A DNA stretch of 64,000 nucleotides from NCBI RefSeq assembly GCF_000426245.1, contig NZ_AUEZ01000017.1, forward strand, positions 62,001 through 126,000, read 5' to 3'. The notes under the pieces are model-generated. The model saw only the letters and a program-made list of their open reading frames with translations, ran no database searches and was not told where the DNA came from. The translations under genes and the position numbers were made by a program. The stretch is from Bradyrhizobium sp. Ai1a-2 (GTDB lineage: Bacteria; Pseudomonadota; Alphaproteobacteria; Rhizobiales; Xanthobacteraceae). Positions 23,875 to 33,046 of the stretch are shown piece by piece (the first letter of the stretch is position 1; every line of letters starts with the position of its first letter).

Positions 23875-25620
23875 CTACGATGGCGCGGCGGCCTTGGTGG
23901 CATCGCGCAACGCGAACCGGTCGCCGTCGCGGACCAGCGCGATATTGCGCTGATGGAATTCCTCCAGCGTCGAGCGGTGGCCGATCGAGACGATCGTGGT
24001 GGCCGGCAATTCCTCCATCAGCAAACGATAGAGCGCTTCTTCCGAGGGCTCGTCGAGGGAAGCAGTCGCCTCGTCGAGGAACAGGTAGTCGGGTGCATGC
24101 AAGAGCGCGCGCGCCAGCCCCAGGCGCTGCTGCTCGCCGAGCGACAGCATCCTGTTCCAGTGCCCTTCTTCCTCGAGCCGCGAAGCAAGCTGCGGCAGGC
24201 CGATCCGGGCGAGCACTTCCCTGATCCTGTCGGCGCTGAACTTCTCGGCTTCGGCCGGATAGACGATCGCCGCGTGCAGTGAGCCGATCGGGAAATAGGG
24301 CTTTTGCGGCAGCATCATCAGCGAGGCGTGCTCGGGAATGACGATCGAGCCGCTGCCGAACGGCCAGATGCCGGCGACCGCCCGGAACAGCGTCGACTTG
24401 CCGGCGCCTGACGGCCCGGTGACCAGCGTGCGTTCGCCGGGCCGAAGCTTGAGCTCTGTCGCCGCGACCAGCGGCGCGCCATTGGGCAGTTTCACGAGAA
24501 GCTCCTGCAGGGCGATCGCATCGCTCGCCGCGGGCGCCGCCTTCACCGCGTCGGGATCGGTGGCAAGCCTTTCCGCCTCCGCAATCGATCGCTCGAAGCC
24601 GTCGAGACGGGCAACCACCGCGCGCCATTCCGCCATGGTGCGATAGACCGATATGAAGAACGACAGCGCATCCTGCACCTTGCCGAACGCTTCCATGATC
24701 TGCATCACGGTTCCGAGCTGGATCTTGCTGGCGAAATAGGCCGGTGCGGACAGGATGACCGGAAACACCACCGCGGCTTGCGAGTAGCTCTGCGTGAACG
24801 CAGTCAGCCGCTTCGTCCGGCTCATGATGCCGTACCAGTTGGAGACCACGCGGCTGAAGCGCGTCGACAGCTGCTCGCGTTCGGCGCGGTCGCCCTTGAG
24901 CAGCGCGATCTGTTCGGAGTTCTCGCGAACCCGCACCAGGTTGAAACGGAAATCGGCTTCCAGCCGCTGCTGATCGAAATCGAGCCGCACCAGCGGCGAG
25001 CCTATCCACTGCGTCAAGGCGGTGCCGAAGATGGCGTAGACCAGCGCGCCCCACACCAGATAGCCGGGGAATGACAGGTCGCTGCCGAACAGATGCAACG
25101 GCGCCGCCGCCGACAGGCCCCAGAGAATCACGACGAAGGACGCCAGCGTCACGATCGAGCTCAACAGCCCGATGCCGAGCCCCAGCGTCTGGTTGACGAA
25201 CATCTTGATGTCGTCGCTGATGCGCTGGTCCGGGTTGTCGGCCGCATCGCCCTGGAGCTGCATGCGATAGTGGTTGGCGTCATGCAGCCATTCGCCGAGA
25301 TATCTGCTCGTCATCCAGCGGCGCCAGCGGATCTGGAGCCACTGGTTGAGATAGAGCTGATAGATCGACAGCACGGTGAGGACCGCTGCCAGCACGCAGA
25401 ACACGATGAGCTCGCGGACGAAGCCGTCCCAGTCCCGCTCCTGCAGCGCGTTGTAGAAGCGATTGCGCCACTGGTTCAGCAGCACGTCGTTGGCGACCAG
25501 CGCCAGTTCGATCGCGATGACCGCGGCAAGCAGGCCGCGGCCGGCCCATTTGTCCTCGGAGTTGAAGTAAGGCGCCGCAATGCGCCACACCGTCGTGAGC
25601 GTCGAACGAATGTTGTTCAC
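23875..25620 (-). CDS. SbmA/BacA-like ABC transporter (fused permease-ATPase)
   Basis: A 581-residue protein with a GTG start. Residues 1-330 are an SbmA/BacA-type membrane domain ('NDVLLNQWRNRFYNALQ', 'RISDDIKMFV' match that family); residues 360-581 are an ABC ATPase with Walker A GPSGAGKST, signature LSLGEQQR, Walker B YLFLDEA and switch His in 'SIGHR'. This is the architecture of YddA/ExsE, Mycobacterium Rv1819c and Bradyrhizobium BclA, which import peptides; orthology to BclA cannot be told from sequence alone. Convergent with the HPP gene; no operon partner. Confidence 0.85.
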   Translation of the reverse strand: MNNIRSTLTTVWRIAAPYFNSEDKWAGRGLLAAVIAIELALVANDVLLNQWRNRFYNALQERDWDGFVRELIVFCVLAAVLTVLSIYQLYLNQWLQIRWRRWMTSRYLGEWLHDANHYRMQLQGDAADNPDQRISDDIKMFVNQTLGLGIGLLSSIVTLASFVVILWGLSAAAPLHLFGSDLSFPGYLVWGALVYAIFGTALTQWIGSPLVRLDFDQQRLEADFRFNLVRVRENSEQIALLKGDRAEREQLSTRFSRVVSNWYGIMSRTKRLTAFTQSYSQAAVVFPVILSAPAYFASKIQLGTVMQIMEAFGKVQDALSFFISVYRTMAEWRAVVARLDGFERSIAEAERLATDPDAVKAAPAASDAIALQELLVKLPNGAPLVAATELKLRPGERTLVTGPSGAGKSTLFRAVAGIWPFGSGSIVIPEHASLMMLPQKPYFPIGSLHAAIVYPAEAEKFSADRIREVLARIGLPQLASRLEEEGHWNRMLSLGEQQRLGLARALLHAPDYLFLDEATASLDEPSEEALYRLLMEELPATTIVSIGHRSTLEEFHQRNIALVRDGDRFALRDATKAAAPS

Positions 25621-25925
25621 AGATTACCGTCTCCGGGGGGCCGCCTACAAAGGCTTGAAAAAACGGGACAATCAGGGAACCTTCAGACTAAAGTCGTAGG
25701 TTCCCGGGTCAGCGTCCACTTGTCGCAGCATGTAAGTCAACCCTAGCATGCCAGCGCGACGCGGGGCGGGGGACTTTCTGATTTCGCGAGGTTGTGAGCG
25801 TTTCGGCAGTTGCCGACTCGCGCAAGCCCGTTTCGCACGACCTGATCTTGATTGCGCCCGGTACGCCGGGCGCCGGCGCCGCCGACGCCATCCGCCGGCG
25901 GCAGCCTTGGGGAGGAACAAGAAAA
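25621..25925. other. 305-bp divergent intergenic region (ABC transporter / lldP)
   Basis: Contains no supported gene. It must carry promoters for both divergent genes. An inverted repeat GGGAACCT-N15-AGGTTCCC at 25675-25705 is the clearest operator-like element; no regulator gene is adjacent. Confidence 0.45.
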
Positions 25926-27590
25926 ATGTGGAACCAAATCTACAACCCGCTCAACAACGCCGCGCTGTCGACGATCGCAGCCGCCGTTCCCGTGGTCACG
26001 CTGCTGGTCCTGATCGCCAGCGGCAAAGTGAAGGCGCATGTCGCCGCCATCATCGCCGTGATCGTGACCAACCTGATCACGATCTTCGTCTTCACCATGC
26101 CCACGAACATGTCGATCCGCGCCACACTGCTCGGCGTGGTGACCGGGTTCTTCCCGATCGGCTGGATCGTGCTGAACGTCATCTTCCTCTACCAGATCAC
26201 GGTGGCGACCGGGAGATTCGAGCTGTTGAAGCGCGCGGTCGGCGGTGTCACCGAGGACCGGCGCCTGCAACTGCTCCTGATCGCGTTCGCGTTCGGCGCG
26301 TTCTTCGAAGGCGCCTCCGGCTTCGGCACGCCGGTTGCGATCACCGGCGCGATCCTGATCGGCCTCGGCTTCTCGCCGCTCGCGGCGTCCGGCCTGTCGC
26401 TGATCGCCAACACCGCGCCGGTTGCCTATGGCGCGCTGGGCACGCCGATCCAGGGCCTTGCCTCGGTGACCGGGCTCGATCCTTACGTGCTTGGCGCGAT
26501 GGTCGGGCGGCAGTTGCCGCTGTTCTCGCTGATCGTGCCGTTCTGGGTGGTGTGGGCGTTTGCCGGCTGGCGCGGCATGAAGGACGTATGGCCGGCGATC
26601 CTGGTCACGGGCGTCTCCTTCGCGGTCCCGCAATTCGTGATCTCGAACTTCATCAATCCCTGGATCGTCGACATCGGCGCCTCGTTGATCTCGATGGGCT
26701 GCCTGATCCTGTTCCTGCGCGTCTGGCAGCCGCGGCAGCTATGGCTGTCGCCGGCGCTGCGCGGCCACGATGAATCGGCCGCGACCATGACGGCGCCGAA
26801 GGTGCTGGACAAGACGCCGCTCACGCAAGGCGAATTGTGGAGCGCGCTTCTGCCGTGGATCATCGTCTGCATCCTGATGCTGGTCTGGGGCAACGGCGCG
26901 TTCAAGACCTGGGCGAACGCCAATTTCGTGTGGAACTATCCGGTGCCCGAGCTCGACAAGCTGATCAACAAGGTGCCGCCGATCGTCGCCAAGCCGACGC
27001 CGGAAGGCGCCGTGTTCAGCTTCACCTGGCTGTCCTTCACCGGCACCGGCATGCTGATCGCGGCGATCATCTCGGGTCTCTTGATGGGCTTCTCGCCGAT
27101 GCGGCTGATCACCGCATATGGCCGCACCATCCGCCTGTGCGCGATCTCGCTGATCACGATCTCGGCGATGCTCGCGATCGGCACGCTGACGCGGCTCTCC
27201 GGTGTCGACGCCACGCTCGGCTTGGCCTTCGCCGCAACCGGCGTGCTCTATCCCTTCTTCGGCACGCTGCTCGGCTGGTTGGGCGTGGCGCTGACCGGAT
27301 CGGACACCGCCTCCAACGTGCTGTTCGGCAACCTGCAGAGGATCACCTCGGAGCAATTGGGCCTGTCGCCGATCCTGATGGCTGCCGCCAACTCCTCCGG
27401 CGGCGTCATGGGCAAGATGATCGACGCGCAATCAATCGTGGTCGCCTCGACCGCGACCAACTGGTACGGCCATGAAGGCTCGATCCTGCGCTACGTGTTC
27501 TTGCACTCGATCGTGCTGGCCTGCCTCGTCGGCATCTTCGTGACACTGCAGGCCTATGTCTACCCGTTCACGGAGATGGTCCTGAAGTAG
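25926..27590 (+). CDS. lldP: L-lactate permease LldP (lactate/glycolate)
   Basis: A 554-residue, roughly 12-TM permease, close in size to E. coli LldP. 'GFFPIGWIVLNVIFLYQITVATG', 'GAFFEGASGFGTPVAITGA' and 'LTGSDTASNVLFGNLQ' are LctP-family signatures. It is a proton symporter for lactate and, in E. coli, also glycolate, so it may feed the GlcDEF enzyme encoded 5-9 kb away (inference). The ATG at 25926 with GGAGGAA upstream is chosen; earlier codons lack homology. No lactate dehydrogenase gene is adjacent. Confidence 0.92.
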   Translation: MWNQIYNPLNNAALSTIAAAVPVVTLLVLIASGKVKAHVAAIIAVIVTNLITIFVFTMPTNMSIRATLLGVVTGFFPIGWIVLNVIFLYQITVATGRFELLKRAVGGVTEDRRLQLLLIAFAFGAFFEGASGFGTPVAITGAILIGLGFSPLAASGLSLIANTAPVAYGALGTPIQGLASVTGLDPYVLGAMVGRQLPLFSLIVPFWVVWAFAGWRGMKDVWPAILVTGVSFAVPQFVISNFINPWIVDIGASLISMGCLILFLRVWQPRQLWLSPALRGHDESAATMTAPKVLDKTPLTQGELWSALLPWIIVCILMLVWGNGAFKTWANANFVWNYPVPELDKLINKVPPIVAKPTPEGAVFSFTWLSFTGTGMLIAAIISGLLMGFSPMRLITAYGRTIRLCAISLITISAMLAIGTLTRLSGVDATLGLAFAATGVLYPFFGTLLGWLGVALTGSDTASNVLFGNLQRITSEQLGLSPILMAAANSSGGVMGKMIDAQSIVVASTATNWYGHEGSILRYVFLHSIVLACLVGIFVTLQAYVYPFTEMVLK

Positions 27591-27613
27591 CCACCAAAGT
27601 CAGGACAATCATC

Positions 27614-27700
27614 GTAGCCCGGGTGAAGCGCCAGCGTAACCCGGGTGCGTCCCTCTGATACCGATGTCCCGGGTTGCGCGTTCCGCTCCACCCGGGCTAC
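27614..27700. repeat. palindromic intergenic repeat, family R1
   Basis: Framed by GTAGCCCGGGTGAAGCG and CGCTCCACCCGGGCTAC, with inner CGTAACCCGGGTGCG and CCCGGGTTGCGCG arms. Follows lldP. Other copies: 44147-44237 and 53203-53290. Confidence 0.85.
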
Positions 27701-27775
27701 GAACTCGTCTCCGGCCGACTTGGCCATTGTCAGACGCGTGCAATAACAGCGCATCGCTGATCTCAGAGAGAGTTC

Positions 27776-28186
27776 ATGGTTTCACGGAATAGCACGAGGA
27801 CTGCCTTTGCCTTGGCAGTGCTCGCGACCGCCATCGCCGCAAGTCCTGCGCGTGCCGACGAGGAGTTCCCCTTCGGTTTCGAAATGTCGCTCGATGCGTC
27901 ACGGATGCCGGGCTCCAAGCGCATCCCCTCGCTCGACATCGGCGACAATGGCGAGGTGGTGCTGGAACTCTGGTGCAAGGGCGGCAAGGGTCAGTTCTCG
28001 GTTGCCGGCAACACCATCATCTTCGTTCCCGGCGCGATGGAGACGCGCAATTGCCCGCCTGAGCGCGCGCAAGCCGACGATGATCTGCTCGCCGCGCTCG
28101 GTGACGTCGCGACCTGGCGACGTCAGGGCGACCTCGTCACCCTGACCGGCTCGAAGACGCTGCGGTTCCGGCTCAACACGAATTAG
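27776..28186 (+). CDS. exported META/HslJ-like domain protein
   Basis: A 136-residue exported protein. Signal peptide residues 1-27 (cleavage PARA-DE), then a compact domain: 'SLDIGDNGEVVLELWCKGGKGQFSVAGNTIIF', 'METRNCPPERAQADDDLLAALGDVATWRRQGDLVTLTG', the layout of META/HslJ-type domains with two Cys that could pair. HslJ relatives affect outer-envelope stress and antibiotic tolerance; the role here is unknown. AGAGAG lies before the ATG. Its TAG stop is inside an R3 palindrome shared with the convergent gene. Confidence 0.72.
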   Translation: MVSRNSTRTAFALAVLATAIAASPARADEEFPFGFEMSLDASRMPGSKRIPSLDIGDNGEVVLELWCKGGKGQFSVAGNTIIFVPGAMETRNCPPERAQADDDLLAALGDVATWRRQGDLVTLTGSKTLRFRLNTN

Positions 28187-28223
28187 AGCATGATCCGACT
28201 ACGTCTCATCGGATCATGATCTA
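28184..28223. repeat. R3-type palindrome supplying two convergent stop codons
   Basis: TAGAGCATGATCCGA ... TCGGATCATGATCTA forms a 15-bp inverted repeat (one mismatch). The left TAG ends the META-like gene and, on the other strand, the right CTA is the TAG stop of the convergent membrane-protein gene. It can also act as a bidirectional hairpin terminator. Confidence 0.8.
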
Positions 28224-28913
28224 GCGCGTCGCAATCAATCCGTTGGCGGTGCCGACGATCCATTTGTCGCCCCAGCGCACGATCGTTTCGACGCGTCCGA
28301 TTCCGGGAATCGTGTCGCCCCGTGCGGCCATCCGGATGCCATCGGGCCCGTCGAGAACAGCCGTTCCGTCCCGGACGTCGACAACCCTCCACCCCGGAAT
28401 CGTCGTCGGCCGGGTTTCCGGTGCCGGCGCCAAAGATGGCTTTACCTGGGAAGCGGAGGAGACCGCGCCTGACGCGCGCGCCGGCAGGTGAGCGCTTGCC
28501 GGCGAAGGCCTGGGGATGCTTCCTACGACAGCGGGCGCCGCCATCTGCAGTTCTAATTTGGATGTGGTTTTTCGACTGCCGTCGATCCTGCCGGCCGGTC
28601 TTGCCTCAGCAGTTCGAGGCAGAGGCGTGTCTTTCTGGGCAATCGGGCTGAGCCCGAGCGCGTTTGCGAACTCGGGCCAGTTCAAACCTCCGGCCCATCC
28701 CAGGCCAAAGCTTGCCATCAGCGCCATCGCCGGCAGCGCGATGCTGCGTGCCCAATCGCCGTATGGCCCTCGCACCAGCAGAACGTCATCGCGATTCTGG
28801 TGCAAGACATCCGACAAGTGCGCCGGCTGCTCCGGCAACTCGCCGTCAGCTACATTCCCCGACCAGACGCTTCCAAGGGGACTCGGCTCGTGGCCCTGCA
28901 TGGCGCGACTCAC
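28221..28913 (-). CDS. single-pass membrane protein with SH3-like C-terminal domain
   Basis: A 230-residue protein. A cytosolic N-terminus leads to one transmembrane segment ('SIALPAMALMASFGLGWAG', about residues 56-74), a Pro/Ala-rich linker, then a C-terminal domain (about 165-230: 'GWRVVDVRDGTAVLDGPDGIRMAARGDTIPGIGRVETIVRWGDKWIVGT') reminiscent of the HR/PDZ-linked beta domain of PilP/GspC. Function unknown. GTG 28913 is the longest start; ATG 28901 is an alternative. The stop codon lies in the R3 palindrome. Confidence 0.62.
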   Translation of the reverse strand: MSRAMQGHEPSPLGSVWSGNVADGELPEQPAHLSDVLHQNRDDVLLVRGPYGDWARSIALPAMALMASFGLGWAGGLNWPEFANALGLSPIAQKDTPLPRTAEARPAGRIDGSRKTTSKLELQMAAPAVVGSIPRPSPASAHLPARASGAVSSASQVKPSLAPAPETRPTTIPGWRVVDVRDGTAVLDGPDGIRMAARGDTIPGIGRVETIVRWGDKWIVGTANGLIATR

Positions 28914-29329
28914 ATTCGGCTACGCAATGATGGTTCCGGAAACTGAAGCGAACCTTAACGATCAACCGGACGAACTGCGTCGCGATGCCGCCTCGATCGC
29001 GGCCCCGCAGCCGGCGGCCGGCCATGCCCAACCGCCGCCATAGCCGCCGCCTCGGTCGTAAATGGAGCCGCCCGAATTCCATGTCAGGCTGCTGAAACAG
29101 GGGCCATCAACCTGAGGGGCTCTCCGGATTGTGATTAGACAGGCGCGAATTTTGGGACGGTCATGCCGGCGCAGTGGGAAAGTCGGTTGGCAGGCACGGA
29201 AATCTGCTGGTTAGCCCCGATGATTTGCCCCGCCTGACGGCCGGAATCGAAACCTCCGACGTGGGTATGTGACGCGATGGTTGTTCAGTCATCCCGTCTC
29301 AGCCACTTCGCAACGATGGAGAGGTCGCC
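28914..29329. other. 416-bp intergenic region, no supported gene
   Basis: The only frame of note (28927-29043, 38 residues ending in Gln-Pro-Pro-Pro) has no ribosome-binding site. No clear repeat or terminator. The distal part must hold the promoter of the DUF937 gene, which has GGAGAGG before its ATG. Confidence 0.45.
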
Positions 29330-30439
29330 ATGGCCGTGAATCTCGTCTCTGTTGTCATGCAATATTTGACTCCTGACCTGATCGCCAAGATCGCGTCCTC
29401 CCTGGGGATTGATCGAGAGATCGCGCAAAAGGCGATAGGAGGCGCAGTCCCCGCACTGCTTTCGAACTTGGCGGAAGTCGCCTCCACCCCCGGTGGGGCC
29501 CGTCAATTGTCCAACACATTATCGCAGCAGCAACCTGAAGCGCTGGAAAGCCTGAAGAGTGCGATGGCTGGCTCCGGCCAGAAGGAGGTCGCGGAGAGCG
29601 GATCGGCCATGCTGGCCGGCATGTTTGGCGGCCGGGCGCTGGACACAACCGCCCAGGCCATCGCCAAGTTCGCAGGCATCGGCGAGGGCACCGGCAAATT
29701 GCTGACCGGCATGCTTGGCCCTCTCGTCCTCGGCGCCTTGGGACAGCATCAACGCAGCGCGGGTCTGGACGCGGGTGGGCTGACATCGCTGCTCAGCTCG
29801 CAAAAAGACCAGATCGCCGCAGAGCTTCCATCGGGTCTCGCCGATCAACTGAGCGCTGCCGGTATCATTGACCGGGCGGAGGACAGCGTGCGCAGCGGAG
29901 CTTCGGCGGCCGCGAGCCGCATAGGCGGCGCATCTGCGCGCTACACGCCAAGCAGCGCGATGTCGCAATGGCCCTATTGGTTGGGAGGCCTTGTCGTGCT
30001 GGGCGGTCTTCTCTGGTACGCCCTCGAACGCCCGGGTGAACAGACTGTCGCCGAGCAACCCGCCGCAACGCGTCCGGCAACCGGGACCGTCGGGGTCGCA
30101 CCCGCGAATTTGACCGTTGATGGAGTCAACCTGGGCAGCCAGATCGATTCGTCCGTCAGCACCTTGAAGGCCTCGCTCTCAGGCATCACAGACGCGGCTT
30201 CCGCTCAAGCGGCTCTGCCCAGGATCAACGAGGCGGTAGCACAGTTGAACGATGTCAGCGCGCGCGCTGCAAAGCTGCCTCCCGAAGGACGAAGCGCACT
30301 CGCCAAACTGATCGTCGTGGTGACACCTTCGATCTACCAGATGTGCGACAAGGTCATGGCGACGCCGGGCGTCGGGCCCCTCGCAAAGCCGGCTATTGAC
30401 GATCTTCGCGCAAGGCTGGACTCGTTGGCGAAGGCCTGA
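29330..30439 (+). CDS. DUF937 domain protein with one membrane helix
   Basis: A 369-residue protein. Residues 1-180 form a DUF937 domain ('LIAKIASSLGIDREIAQKAIGGAVPALLSNLAEVAS', 'LLTGMLGPLVLGALGQHQRS', 'LTSLLSSQKDQI'), followed by a linker, one transmembrane segment ('WPYWLGGLVVLGGLLWYAL', about 205-225) and an extracytoplasmic C-terminal region of helices. DUF937 proteins are of unknown function, often linked to phosphatase or stress proteins. GGAGAGG precedes the ATG. It stands alone. Confidence 0.78.
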   Translation: MAVNLVSVVMQYLTPDLIAKIASSLGIDREIAQKAIGGAVPALLSNLAEVASTPGGARQLSNTLSQQQPEALESLKSAMAGSGQKEVAESGSAMLAGMFGGRALDTTAQAIAKFAGIGEGTGKLLTGMLGPLVLGALGQHQRSAGLDAGGLTSLLSSQKDQIAAELPSGLADQLSAAGIIDRAEDSVRSGASAAASRIGGASARYTPSSAMSQWPYWLGGLVVLGGLLWYALERPGEQTVAEQPAATRPATGTVGVAPANLTVDGVNLGSQIDSSVSTLKASLSGITDAASAQAALPRINEAVAQLNDVSARAAKLPPEGRSALAKLIVVVTPSIYQMCDKVMATPGVGPLAKPAIDDLRARLDSLAKA

Positions 30440-30528
30440 GCCTCGGCACTACCGAGAGCGCGCTCCCTCCCGTACCGCCTGACGGCATCGAGGCGGGCGC
30501 CTCGGCGCGTCCGCTCAGCTGTAACGGC

Positions 30529-31728
30529 CTACTTCCAGGCCGACTTGTCGGCGTCCCAGCGCTGGGCCTTGAATTCCTTCGCCAGCGCCTCGATGGAGCC
30601 GTTGTCATCGGGCGGCTCGCCGCCTTCCTCGTCGCCGACGGAGTCTTCCGAAAGGTTCAGCTTTGGACCTGAGCCTTCGTCGGCGGTGGTGACCACCGGG
30701 CTCGAGACCCACAGCATCAGCCTGTCTGACGTGCCGGGCTTGTCCGAGGATACCAGCGCCGAGATCTCGATGGTCTCGGTGAGGCCGAGCGCGGGATAGA
30801 CCTGGCTCGGACGCTTGAAGGTCAATTTCAACTTGCCCGTGTTGGCGTTCCATGACGCCCCAGACGGTTTTGCCGTCAGCGTCTTGCTCAGCACGCCCGA
30901 TATCGCGGACGCGATCTTGTCCCTGTTGATCTTGTCACCGGCGAGCCAGTCGGCGGCGGCGAAGCGGATGGTGCGGTCCATCTCGACGCTGCCCGTGGTC
31001 CAGCCGGCCGCGACCACGCCCGGCGTCGCCTTGGCCTTGGCGACGAGCGCCGCGGCCTGTTCCGGATCGACCGTGAGGTTGATGGTCTGCTCGCCGGCAC
31101 GCAGCGCGTCGCAGGTGATGGCGAGGCTCGAGAGACCGACCTCGACGACCTGGCCCTTGAGGCTCTTCAGGAAATCCAGCGCCGCATCGAGCTTGACGCG
31201 CACGCCGACGGATTCGGGGGAGACCTCGGTAAAATCCTTCGGTGCCGGCGTGATGCCGTCATCGGTGGTCTGGCTTTCCTGAAATTCCCGCTCCGAAAGG
31301 TCGGTATTGTCGGAGGAGGCCACCTCTGTCACGGCCTGGCCGATCGTGATCTGGCCGCGGAATTCGAAACTGTCGCCGGTCGGCTTGCGCACGAGTTTCA
31401 CCGTGACGGGCGATTTGTCATTCAGGCTCTGCGTCGTGCCGCTCAGGTTCTGGCCGCTGACGGCAAGGTTGACGACGAAGCGGTCCTTGCGGTCGGAACC
31501 TTTTTCCGCGGGGAAGCAGACGTCGAGCACCGCCGCGGTGACGTTCTTGCCCTGGCGGGTTTCCTTCAGCACCGCGTCGGCATTGCCCTCCATCAAGCCG
31601 TCGATCGAGGTGAAATAGCGCGTCTCGATCGCGCCCGGCGCGGTCTTGGACGGCAGCTTCATCTGGGCAAGAGCGAGGTCCGATGGGGCCGTGAGGAGGC
31701 CCACGAGGCAGAAGAGCAGGGCGCGCAT
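30529..31728 (-). CDS. exported protein of unknown function (399 aa)
   Basis: A 399-residue protein with a signal peptide (residues 1-22, cleavage DLALA-QM) and a mature part of alternating beta segments without known motifs. A repeated theme is 'IRFAAADWLAGDKINRDKIASAIS', and the C-terminus is acidic and low complexity (GDEEGGEPPDDNG). Two well-separated Cys (in 'LDVCFPAEKG' and 'AITCDALRAG') could form a disulfide. Not recognised; probably periplasmic or surface-associated. Confidence 0.6.
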   Translation of the reverse strand: MRALLFCLVGLLTAPSDLALAQMKLPSKTAPGAIETRYFTSIDGLMEGNADAVLKETRQGKNVTAAVLDVCFPAEKGSDRKDRFVVNLAVSGQNLSGTTQSLNDKSPVTVKLVRKPTGDSFEFRGQITIGQAVTEVASSDNTDLSEREFQESQTTDDGITPAPKDFTEVSPESVGVRVKLDAALDFLKSLKGQVVEVGLSSLAITCDALRAGEQTINLTVDPEQAAALVAKAKATPGVVAAGWTTGSVEMDRTIRFAAADWLAGDKINRDKIASAISGVLSKTLTAKPSGASWNANTGKLKLTFKRPSQVYPALGLTETIEISALVSSDKPGTSDRLMLWVSSPVVTTADEGSGPKLNLSEDSVGDEEGGEPPDDNGSIEALAKEFKAQRWDADKSAWK

Positions 31729-32648
31729 ATGAGGATTCCTTTGAGGAACAGAATCGCCAACGCGGTACCTAGCAAACCTTTGGTGAAAAAGAAGGCCGCG
31801 GCGGAGACGTAACTCAAAAATGCACGGTGGCCTGCCGAGGTCAACGGGGTCGGGTGCGCCCGCAATCGGAGACGGTCTTTGGCTAACCGGAGGAGTGCGC
31901 CGGGATGGTTGTGGTATTTGCTCGCTTCCGCTTCAGGCGCCGCACGACTGGAATTCCGGCGCTCGCCAACTGCTGAGGCAGGACCGCACGACGCCGACGC
32001 CAGGCGTCCGTTTCGTTCTTCAGCTTGGCGGCCCAACCGGCTTCGATCCCGGTTACCTTGTCAGCCACATCCGAGCCAGGCATGCATCCTCCGACAATCA
32101 CGTAAAACAACAGTCGCGACGTTGCTGGCGCGATGACAGGCTTCCCTGTTGCGCTCGTGCATCCTGCGACGATCAGGATCATTGAATTCCCGAGCATGGG
32201 CTGCAGTTCCCTTGGCGGCGCCGGTCCGCAGCCTCGCGCTCCATGCTCGTCGAACGTCCCGCCCGAGGGAACGGAATCTCTGCAGCGATGGTTAGGCTCA
32301 ACAGCAGTTCGGGAGTTCATCATAGCCATTGATGATCGAGAAGCCGACGCCTGCCCACCAGCGGTGGATACGTTGCGCCACTTTCTTATCAGGAAAATTC
32401 GGCAGCAGCTCCGCAGATCATGATCAAGCTCCGCATCGGTCCGGCAAAAGCATGATGCGAGTGAATGCGATAATGCGGTCGCCGCGGAAATGATCCCGAT
32501 AAATTTCGTTTGGCTCCCGCAATCGGGCAGACGTTTTTGGTTGGCGTACGATAGCGGGATAAAATGGCAAATCGTTCCGCGTGTCTCGGAACTTGCGCGA
32601 GTGCATGAAGTTCATTGAGCGCCGCATGTCGCGGCGAGGAGAATCCAG
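31729..32648. other. 920-bp gene-poor region
   Basis: No gene here has strong support. It holds one weak frame (31883-32083, entered separately), several overlapping frames with no initiation signal, and at 32417-32456 a degraded R3-like sequence (GATCATGATC ... GCATGATG). Base composition is less GC-rich in places (for example 32560-32600) than neighbouring genes. It may be decayed coding DNA. Confidence 0.45.
31883..32083 (-). CDS. putative small basic protein (66 aa)
   Basis: A 66-codon frame with ATG at 32083 and CGGAGGA 4-5 nt upstream. The product is basic with an Arg run (WRRRRAVLP) and a Lys/Arg-rich end (RRLKRKRANT). No homologue recognised. Support is the Shine-Dalgarno and absence of a better candidate nearby; it could be spurious. 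Confidence 0.3.
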   Translation of the reverse strand: MPGSDVADKVTGIEAGWAAKLKNETDAWRRRRAVLPQQLASAGIPVVRRLKRKRANTTTIPAHSSG

Positions 32649-32990
32649 ATGAGGAAGATGCTTTTGCTTTCCGCGGCTGTCGCTCTGATATCCAGCGGTG
32701 CGTTCGCTCAGAGCACCGTCGTGACGACGACCGGGGCCGGACGTGCAGCGGTTCAGATCGAGCCGGAGTACCGCACCAGGATCAAGACCTATGTCACCGA
32801 GCATAAGGTTCGGCCGGTAACGACCAAGGAAAGGATCGTCGTCGGCGGGACGATACCGAGTGATGTCGAGCTCGAGGCTGTGCCGTCCGACTGGGGACCG
32901 TCGCTCACGAAGTATCGCTATGTCTATTCCGGTGAGCGCGTGATGCTGGTGGATCCCGGCACGCGCACCGTCGTTCAGGAAATCGATTGA
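32649..32990 (+). CDS. DUF1236 domain exported protein
   Basis: A 113-residue protein with signal peptide (residues 1-20, SGAFA-QS). The mature part holds 'IEPEYRTRIKTYVTEHKVRP' and 'IVVGGTIPSDVELEAVPSDWG', then 'YRYVYSGERVMLVDPGTRTVVQEI', the DUF1236 signature common in rhizobia, in a single copy. Probably periplasmic; no activity known. 'CGAGGAGAATCCAG' precedes the ATG. A hairpin follows immediately. Confidence 0.82.
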   Translation: MRKMLLLSAAVALISSGAFAQSTVVTTTGAGRAAVQIEPEYRTRIKTYVTEHKVRPVTTKERIVVGGTIPSDVELEAVPSDWGPSLTKYRYVYSGERVMLVDPGTRTVVQEID

Positions 32991-33001
32991 CGTAAGAGGA
33001 A

Positions 33002-33020
33002 GGCCGCCGTTAAGGCGGCC
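33002..33020 (+). terminator. hairpin after DUF1236 gene
   Basis: GGCCGCC-GTTAA-GGCGGCC, followed by CTTCCT rather than a long T-run; a probable but weak terminator. Confidence 0.6.
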
Positions 33021-33046
33021 CTTCCTGTCCTGCAGTGGAGGGAAAA

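Noticed and set aside
28927..29043. 38-codon plus-strand frame ending in Pro-rich residues
   Set aside because: No ribosome-binding site and no conserved features.
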